Positions 12,396-16,980 of a stretch of DNA of 16,980 nucleotides are shown piece by piece. The translations under genes were made by a program, and so were the position numbers. Under the pieces are notes generated by a model. That model saw only the letters and a list, made by a program, of their open reading frames with translations. It was not told where the DNA came from and searched no databases. Location: the NCBI GenBank assembly GCA_030066475.1, contig JASJBO010000192.1, forward strand, positions 1-16,980, in the 5' to 3' direction. The stretch is from Myxococcota bacterium. GTDB lineage: Bacteria > Myxococcota_A > UBA9160 > PR03. Every line of letters begins with the position of its first letter. Position 1 is the first letter of the stretch.

Positions 12396-13853
12396 ATGAC
12401 CGACGAGCTCGCCCGCATGGACGCGATCGCCCAGGCCGACCTGGTGCGCCGCAAGGAGGCCACCCCGCTCGAGCTGGTCGAGGCCGCGATCGCGCGCATC
12501 GAGAAGCTCAACCCGGCGCTCAACGCGGTGATCCTGCCGGCCTTCGAGCGCGCCCGCGAGCACGCCGCGGCCCAGACGAAGGCGGCCACGGGCGACGCCG
12601 GCCGGCCCTTCCTGGGCGTGCCGTTCCTGATGAAGGACCTGGGCGGCCAGGAGGAGGGCGCGCCCTACCACATGGGCATGCAGTTCCTGAAGAACGCGGG
12701 CGGGACCGAGTCGCAGTCGAGCTACTTCGCGCAGCGCCTGCGCGACGCCGGCTTCGTGTCGCTCGGCCGCACCAACACGCCCGAGCTGGGCCTGCTGCCG
12801 ACCACCGAGCCGGCCGCCTACGGCGCGTCGCGCAACCCCTGGAACCCGGCGCACAGCCCGGGCGGATCGAGCGGGGGCGCTTCGGCGGCGGTGGCGTCGG
12901 GCATGGTGCCCGCGGCGCACGCCAGCGACGGCGGCGGCTCGATCCGCATCCCCGCCTCGCACGCGGGATTGGTGGGACTCAAGCCCACGCGCGGCCGCTC
13001 GTCGTTCGGACCCGGCGTGGGCGAACGCTGGAGCGGGTTCTCGTGCGAGCTGGTCGTCAGCAAGACCGTGCGCGACACGGCGGCGATCCTCGACGTCGTG
13101 AACGGGGGCATGCCGGGCGACCCGTACTACGCGCCGCCGCCCAAGCGGCTCTACTACGCCGAGACGCAGCGCGAGCCCAAGCCGCTGCGCATCGGCCTGC
13201 TCGCGCGGCTGCCGCGCGAGGGACCCGACGTGCACCCCGCCTGTGTCGAGTCGGCGCGCCTGGCGGCGCGCGCGCTCGAGGCGTGTGGCCACGAGGTCGA
13301 GGAGTCGCATCCCGAGGCGCTCGAGGACGCCGACGTCGCGCGCCGCTACGTGACGACGGTGGCCTGCAACGTCGCCTGGGCGCTCGAGGCCGCGGCCCAG
13401 AAGGTCGGCCGACCGGTGCCGCAGGAGGAGGTCGAGCCGATGACCTGGGCGATCGCCGAGATCGGTCGCGCCACCCCGGTCGCGGCGTTCCTCGAGACGA
13501 TCGACTGGGTGCACCGCTACGGCCGCCGCATGGCCGCCTGGTGGCAGGACTTCGACCTGCTGCTGAGTCCCACCGCCGCCGAGCCGCCGCCGCCGCTGGG
13601 CGAGTTCGCCTCGCCGCCCGAGATGCCGCTCAAGGGCTTCCTGCGGGCGGCGCCGTTCGGCGCCTTCACCTTCCCGTTCAACCTGACCGGCCAGCCCGCG
13701 ATCTCGCTGCCGCTGCACCAGACCGACGAAGGCCTGCCCGTGGGCGCCATGCTGGTGGCACCCTACGCGCGCGAAGACCTGCTGGTCCTCGTGGCCGCCC
13801 AGCTCGAGCAGGCGCTGCCCTGGAAGGACCGGGTGGCGTCCACGCACGCGTAG
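12396..13853 (+). CDS. Amidase signature family enzyme
   Basis: A 485-residue amidase with the Ser-cisSer-Lys triad. Lys80 is in 'FLGVPFLMKDLGG', cis-Ser158 in 'SPGGSSGGASAAVASGM', and nucleophile Ser182 in 'SDGGGSIRIPA', 24 residues after the cis-Ser as in fatty-acid amide hydrolase. 'GLVGLKPTRGRSS' completes the signature. Family members hydrolyse carboxamides, oligomeric amides or aryl acylamides; the C-terminal half, which determines substrate, is not diagnostic here. No signal peptide, so cytosolic. ATG with AAGGAG 9 nt upstream. Followed after 22 nt by a CRP/FNR-type regulator that may share its transcript. Confidence 0.92.
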   Translation: MTDELARMDAIAQADLVRRKEATPLELVEAAIARIEKLNPALNAVILPAFERAREHAAAQTKAATGDAGRPFLGVPFLMKDLGGQEEGAPYHMGMQFLKNAGGTESQSSYFAQRLRDAGFVSLGRTNTPELGLLPTTEPAAYGASRNPWNPAHSPGGSSGGASAAVASGMVPAAHASDGGGSIRIPASHAGLVGLKPTRGRSSFGPGVGERWSGFSCELVVSKTVRDTAAILDVVNGGMPGDPYYAPPPKRLYYAETQREPKPLRIGLLARLPREGPDVHPACVESARLAARALEACGHEVEESHPEALEDADVARRYVTTVACNVAWALEAAAQKVGRPVPQEEVEPMTWAIAEIGRATPVAAFLETIDWVHRYGRRMAAWWQDFDLLLSPTAAEPPPPLGEFASPPEMPLKGFLRAAPFGAFTFPFNLTGQPAISLPLHQTDEGLPVGAMLVAPYAREDLLVLVAAQLEQALPWKDRVASTHA

Positions 13854-13875
13854 GCCGGACGGGAGCCGAGGAGCC

Positions 13876-14589
13876 ATGACGACGCGACGCGACGCCTGCA
13901 TGGAAGCCCTGTCCGAGAGCCCCATCTTCGGTGCGCTCTCGGCGCAGGAGCTGGCCCAGCTCGCCGACCTCGGCCGCGAGGAACGCGTCCCGGCCGGCAA
14001 GACGATCTTCCACAAGGGCGACGAGGCCGCGGCGTTCTACGTCGTGGTGGACGGCCTCGCCCGCGCCTCCACCACCTCGAAGGACGGCCGCGAGCTGATC
14101 CTCGGCGAGGAGCGGCCCGGCGACGTGTTCGGCGAGATCGCGCTCTTCGACCGCAAGCCGCGCACGGCCACCATCGCCACCGTGTCGCCGATGACGATGG
14201 TCGCGTTCTCGTTCCGCGACATCCGCGCCTACCTGCTGCGCCATCCCGAGGTGGCGCTGCGCATCCTCGAGTTCCTCGCGGCGCGCCTGCGCAGCACCAT
14301 CGAGCAGCTCGAGGACAACGTGTTCCTGCGCGTCGATCAGCGCCTGGCCAAGACGCTGCTGCGCATCGCCGAGGAGCAGGGGCAGGAGACCCCGGACGGT
14401 CTGCGCGTGGTGCTGACCTTGACGCAGCGCGAGCTGGCGGAGATGGTCGGCTCGGTGCGCGAGCGCGTGAACAAGCAGCTCTCGCGCTGGGAGGAGGACG
14501 GCGTGATCCAGCGCGAGAAGGACGCGATCCGGATCGACGTGGAGAAGCTCCGCCTGGTGTCGTCCTCGCGCGGGCGCGAGCTGGCCTGA
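13876..14589 (+). CDS. CRP/FNR family transcriptional regulator
   Basis: A 237-residue regulator. Residues 15-125 form a cyclic-nucleotide-binding beta-roll; the phosphate-binding cassette 'GDVFGEIALFDRKPRTATI' (82-100) retains E87 and the R96-T97 pair, so cAMP or a related ligand is plausible. A long connecting helix (about 128-160, 'ALRILEFLAARLRSTIEQL') serves for dimerisation. The winged helix-turn-helix runs about 181-215, 'LTQRELAEMVGS' followed by recognition helix 'VRERVNKQLSRW'. Only one cysteine (C8) is present, so it is not an FNR-type iron-sulphur sensor. Start ATG with GGAGCCGAGGAG just upstream. The stop lies in a hairpin stem shared with the convergent hydrolase gene. Targets unknown; the amidase upstream is an obvious candidate. 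Confidence 0.9.
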   Translation: MTTRRDACMEALSESPIFGALSAQELAQLADLGREERVPAGKTIFHKGDEAAAFYVVVDGLARASTTSKDGRELILGEERPGDVFGEIALFDRKPRTATIATVSPMTMVAFSFRDIRAYLLRHPEVALRILEFLAARLRSTIEQLEDNVFLRVDQRLAKTLLRIAEEQGQETPDGLRVVLTLTQRELAEMVGSVRERVNKQLSRWEEDGVIQREKDAIRIDVEKLRLVSSSRGRELA

Positions 14590-14618
14590 GCCCGGCCGCC
14601 TGCTCCGGCCCGGGCTCA
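14587..14618. terminator. GC-rich hairpin holding the stop codons of two convergent genes
   Basis: tgagcccgg (14587-14595) pairs exactly with ccgggctca (14610-14618) around a 14-nt loop. The left arm contains the TGA of the regulator gene and the right arm the TGA (complement 14616-14618) of the hydrolase. There is no T-tract on either side, so it would be at best a non-canonical bidirectional terminator or a stability element. Confidence 0.5.
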
Positions 14619-15875
14619 GAGCGTGGGCTGCGGCGGATCGGACGACCCGAGCGCGCTGGATCGTCGCACGGGGCGCGTGCGCGGCGGCTCGGGCGGCGGA
14701 CGCACCAGCGCCGCGGGGTCGAGCGCCTCCTCGAGCAGCGTGGTGACGGTCGGCTCGAGCAGGAACGAGGTGTGGCTGCCCGCGTACCAGGCGACGCGCG
14801 GCCGCTCCCAGTGGCGCCACAGCGCCCAGGTCTGGTCCGGCGTCGCCAGCCGGTCGGCGGTGCCCGCGAACAGGAAGCGGCGCTCGCGCGGAACCTGCGC
14901 CGGGATCGCCAGCGGGGACACGACGCTCAGCACGCGCTCGACCTCCTCGAACGGGAAGCCGATCAGGTCGGCGATCGGCACCACGCCCACCGGCGCGTTG
15001 GCGCGGACCAGGTTGACGAAGCACGAGGCCGGGATGCCCGCCACCACCGCGTCGAGCTGGTCCGAGAGCGCCGCGAGCAGCGCAGCGCTGTAGCCGCCGA
15101 GGGACAGGCCGTAGGCGGCGATTCCCGGTGCCCCCTGGCTGCGCAGCCAGCCGGTCAGCCGGCGCAGGTCCCAGATCGCCTGCGAGAGCGCGTGCACGGT
15201 ATCGAGCATGTCGCCGCGCAGGTAGCCGTCGCCACCGCGGCGACCCACGCGACGCGGCCCGTGGAACGGGTGCACGAAGATCGCCACGTTGAGACCGAGC
15301 GCGCGGTGCAGCCAGCTGGCGCGGAACCCGGTGAAGTCGACGGCCGGGTTGCCCATCCGATAGCCGGGAACGCACACCACCCAGGGTCGCGGCGCGCCGG
15401 AGTGGCGCAGCACGCGCGCGTAGGCGGTGTGGTTGGGCTCGTAGGCGAGCCAGCGCTCGCAGCCCGGCTCGTCGGGTCGCGGCATGTAGCCGCTCTCGAA
15501 CGCGAGCATCTGGTAGCGCGTGGTCCCGATGCGGGTGGGACGCTCCGCGACCTGGCGGAGCGGCGGCGGCGTGCGGTGGTACTCGGCGGGCTGGTCGAGC
15601 CATCCGCGCCGCTCGAACAGCTGCGTGGCGGCGGCCAGCTCGCGCCGCACGCGGCGGCGATCGTCGCCGCGCAGGACGATCGAGCTGCTCAGCACCTCGG
15701 TCGCGAAGAAGAAGTCGTCGGCGGCGATCTTGGCGGCCAGCGCGAGCGTGCGCGGCGACGCCGGCATGCCGTCGCGGTCCGTGTCGCCGAGCCGGCTGGC
15801 CCAACGCAGACCCAGCATCCAGGGCAGAACCAGCGATCGAGCGGCCAGCTCGAGACCGCCGCCGAGATTGCGCAT
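14616..15875 (-). CDS. Alpha/beta hydrolase fold protein
   Basis: A 419-residue hydrolase. The nucleophile elbow is 'AAYGLSLGGYSAA' with Ser258; the likely acid is D341 in 'FAGTADRLATPDQ' and the base H368 in 'WYAGSHTSFL'. The oxyanion region follows strand 'PWVVCVPGYRMGNP' (about 164-177). Residues 1-130 are an N-terminal helical cap or lid that precedes the fold and is rich in arginine and alanine; the tail (390-419) is proline-rich. The start region is mildly hydrophobic ('LELAARSLVLPWMLGL') but not a convincing signal peptide. Substrate unknown; esterases of this general shape are common in environmental bacteria. ATG at 15875 follows a purine-rich ggggg-agagaggg stretch. Convergent with the CRP/FNR-type gene. 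Confidence 0.82.
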   Translation of the reverse strand: MRNLGGGLELAARSLVLPWMLGLRWASRLGDTDRDGMPASPRTLALAAKIAADDFFFATEVLSSSIVLRGDDRRRVRRELAAATQLFERRGWLDQPAEYHRTPPPLRQVAERPTRIGTTRYQMLAFESGYMPRPDEPGCERWLAYEPNHTAYARVLRHSGAPRPWVVCVPGYRMGNPAVDFTGFRASWLHRALGLNVAIFVHPFHGPRRVGRRGGDGYLRGDMLDTVHALSQAIWDLRRLTGWLRSQGAPGIAAYGLSLGGYSAALLAALSDQLDAVVAGIPASCFVNLVRANAPVGVVPIADLIGFPFEEVERVLSVVSPLAIPAQVPRERRFLFAGTADRLATPDQTWALWRHWERPRVAWYAGSHTSFLLEPTVTTLLEEALDPAALVRPPPEPPRTRPVRRSSALGSSDPPQPTL

Positions 15876-16121
15876 CAAGGCCCTCTCTCCCCCACCCGAG
15901 CATACGCTGCCCGGTGCTGCCGACACAAGGGCGATCGACGGCCGGGAGTTCGAGCTCGAGCAGCGCGACGAGGTGCGCGACCAGTGCGAGTGCTTCCCGC
16001 GACTGCATCGGGCTGAAGGACCCCACGGGGTCGCGAGAGAGCTGCTCGCGAGGGCGGCCGCCGCGCTCGATCCGTGGCAAGCTCGCGCCCCGATCCCAGG
16101 CGCTTCGAAAGGAGCCCGTCC
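15876..16121. other. Divergent intergenic region with small hairpins
   Basis: This 246-bp gap separates the hydrolase (-) from the YfdX-like gene (+). It has the promoter candidate for the hydrolase at 15899-15928 and two neighbouring inverted repeats: gacccc/ggggtc (16019-16024/16027-16032) and cgcgag/ctcgcg (16032-16037/16045-16050). No credible gene: open frames on both strands lack a start with ribosome-binding site or a recognisable motif. Confidence 0.5.
15899..15928 (-). promoter_or_regulatory. Candidate promoter TTGTGT-18 nt-TATGCT for the hydrolase gene
   Basis: Minus-strand TATGCT (15904-15899) has TTGTGT (15928-15923) 18 nt upstream, the best -35/-10 pair in the window. The predicted start leaves about 15 nt, holding the purine-rich ribosome-binding stretch, before the ATG at 15875. 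Confidence 0.45.
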
Positions 16122-16856
16122 ATGCGATCGCATCGCTTCGACTCCCCCCGCCGTGCCGCGCTGCGCCTGCTGATCGCGGCCGCGCTCGTCTGCCCGTTCG
16201 CCGGAGGCGCGCAGGCCGCGGACCAGATCCTCGCGGCGTCCACCCTGACGGCGGCCCAGCTCACGCTGGTCTCTGCGCAGGGCGCCCGGATCCTCGACGA
16301 GGTCGCCAACGCACGTGCTGCCATCGAGAGGGGCGCCGGCGTCGAGGCGCGCAAGAGCGTCGCGCGGGCGCGCGCCCTGCTCGGCGAGGTGCGCGCGCTG
16401 AGCCCGGCCGTGCGCCTCGAGCACCAGCTCTCGACCGTGATCGGGAGCGTCCGCAATGAGAAGGCGGTGTCGAACGACCTGGTGCCGGTCTACGCGGAGC
16501 TCGACGCGATCCGCGAGCAAGAGGCCGTGGCCGACGTGCGCGCCAAGGTCGACGAGGCGAAGCGCCACCTCGACGCCATCGCGCCGCTCGATCCGGGCGC
16601 CTCGCAGCACTGGAGCGGCGCGGCGGACGCGCTGATCGAGGCCTCCTCGCGGGTGGCCTACCTGGAGATCGACCTGCCGATCCACGAGACCTACGCGCTG
16701 CTGAGCAAGGCGCACGGGCGGCTGCGCCACAACGACCTGCGGGCGGCCGACGCGGCGCTGGCCAAGGTCAAGCCCCACGTCGACGGGTTCGTGGCGCTCG
16801 CCGCGCGCGGCGGGGAGGCGGAGCTGCCGCCGGTGGGCGCGGGCCCGGCCGACTAG
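16122..16856 (+). CDS. YfdX-like exported helical protein
   Basis: A 244-residue protein with a Sec signal peptide: basic start, hydrophobic 'LRLLIAAALVCPFAGG', then AQA before 'ADQ' (cleavage about residue 32-33). The mature part is almost wholly helical. It has two similar halves in the YfdX pattern: 'ILDEVANARAAIERG' plus 'ARKSVARARALLGEV' (about 57-90), then 'NDLVPVYAELDAI', and 'LEIDLPIHETYALLSKAHGR' with 'LRAADAALAKVKPHVDGF' (about 184-228). YfdX is a periplasmic protein linked in enterobacteria to acid or stress survival through an unclear mechanism; that role here is inference. AAAGGAG (16108-16114) stands 7 nt before the ATG. The palindromic repeat begins 17 bp after the stop. Confidence 0.75.
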   Translation: MRSHRFDSPRRAALRLLIAAALVCPFAGGAQAADQILAASTLTAAQLTLVSAQGARILDEVANARAAIERGAGVEARKSVARARALLGEVRALSPAVRLEHQLSTVIGSVRNEKAVSNDLVPVYAELDAIREQEAVADVRAKVDEAKRHLDAIAPLDPGASQHWSGAADALIEASSRVAYLEIDLPIHETYALLSKAHGRLRHNDLRAADAALAKVKPHVDGFVALAARGGEAELPPVGAGPAD

Positions 16857-16873
16857 GCCCGGCGGCTCGGGCC

Positions 16874-16980
16874 CTAGCAGCCCGTTGAAGAACCCTCCCG
16901 TCGCCTGGCACGCGCCTTCGGCCCGAGCTCTGCGTTGCGAAACCTCGCCGTCGCGACGGCTATGGCTGCGGTTTCGCGCC
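16874..16980. repeat. Terminal palindromic repeat element (copy B, left arm and centre)
   Basis: Positions 16874-16895 are the exact inverse of 68-89. The left arm continues to a centre at 16947-16960, a perfect 14-bp palindrome gccgtcgcgacggc, and then 16961-16980 begins the right arm until the window ends. GCGAAACC before the centre (16937-16944) pairs with GGTTTCGC after it (16970-16977). The centre differs from copy A (tcgcga here, tagcta there), so the two ends carry different copies of one family rather than an exact terminal overlap. It lies just after the YfdX-like stop and could also act as a transcription barrier. Confidence 0.75.

Noticed and set aside
16019..16050. Rho-independent terminator
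   Set aside because: Two short 6-bp inverted repeats without a following T-run, and no gene ends nearby on either strand.
13678..16080. 800-codon minus-strand frame across the regulator and hydrolase
   Set aside because: It overlaps two genes with clear family motifs in other frames and has none of its own.
15913..16100. Small gene between the hydrolase and YfdX-like genes
   Set aside because: Frames on both strands are open but have no ribosome-binding site, promoter or recognisable motif; the Ser- or Arg-rich products look like GC-rich read-through.
1..16980. Window as a closed circular replicon, suggested by the identical 25 bases at both ends
   Set aside because: The first five bases (tagct) do not match the bases preceding the 3' copy (tcgcg), the identity is part of a palindromic repeat family, and folD, dapF homologue and other chromosomal genes are present with no replication or partition gene.

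Overview
This is a gene-dense, very GC-rich (about 70% by eye) bacterial chromosomal window. GC-rich wobble positions, frequent GTG/TTG starts, a GPH-type symporter, an LLM flavin oxidoreductase, an amidase, a YfdX-like exported protein and the folD/dapF pair suit a high-GC deltaproteobacterial-type lineage (Myxococcota or Binatota-like). That placement is inference: there is no rRNA or other marker here. I see no tRNA, rRNA, CRISPR array, phage gene or transposase.

Layout. Positions 1-89 hold the right half of a palindromic repeat. Next come doxX-like (124-513), Nudix (618-1166), GNAT (1173-1733), DUF123/GIY-YIG (1765-2262), LLM oxidoreductase (2370-3230) and VOC protein (3244-3654), all on +. 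Positions 3655-4034 are a non-coding array of direct and inverted repeats. A GNAT gene (-, 4035-4787) is divergent from a phosphotransferase-like gene that has lost its catalytic lobe (+, 4837-5493). That gene converges on a small unknown protein (-, 5490-5822). folD (5937-6782) overlaps a dapF homologue (6779-7639) in which both catalytic cysteines are serine. A GPH symporter (8137-9609) and a Nudix gene (7636-8133) form a minus-strand operon. From 9729 a tightly overlapped + operon runs GNAT, GNAT, methyltransferase, serine/threonine dehydratase, followed by an amidase and a CRP/FNR-type regulator (to 14589). An alpha/beta hydrolase (-, 14616-15875) converges on that regulator. A YfdX-like secreted protein (16122-16856) precedes a second copy of the terminal palindromic repeat (16874-16980).

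How the parts relate. Most genes look like ordinary accessory metabolism. The most notable points are: (1) the DapF-fold protein with Ser/Ser in place of Cys/Cys; (2) a recurring start architecture, a TANNNT -10-like hexamer only 6-8 nt from the start codon without a Shine-Dalgarno, suggesting leaderless mRNAs; (3) an APH/choline-kinase-type protein with an apparently in-frame loss of the catalytic lobe; (4) two repeat families, a palindrome of about 166 bp at both window ends and a 'gactccg(c/t)tcggcttcgcc' family between genes. I find no defence, secretion or biosynthetic system that I would call new with confidence.
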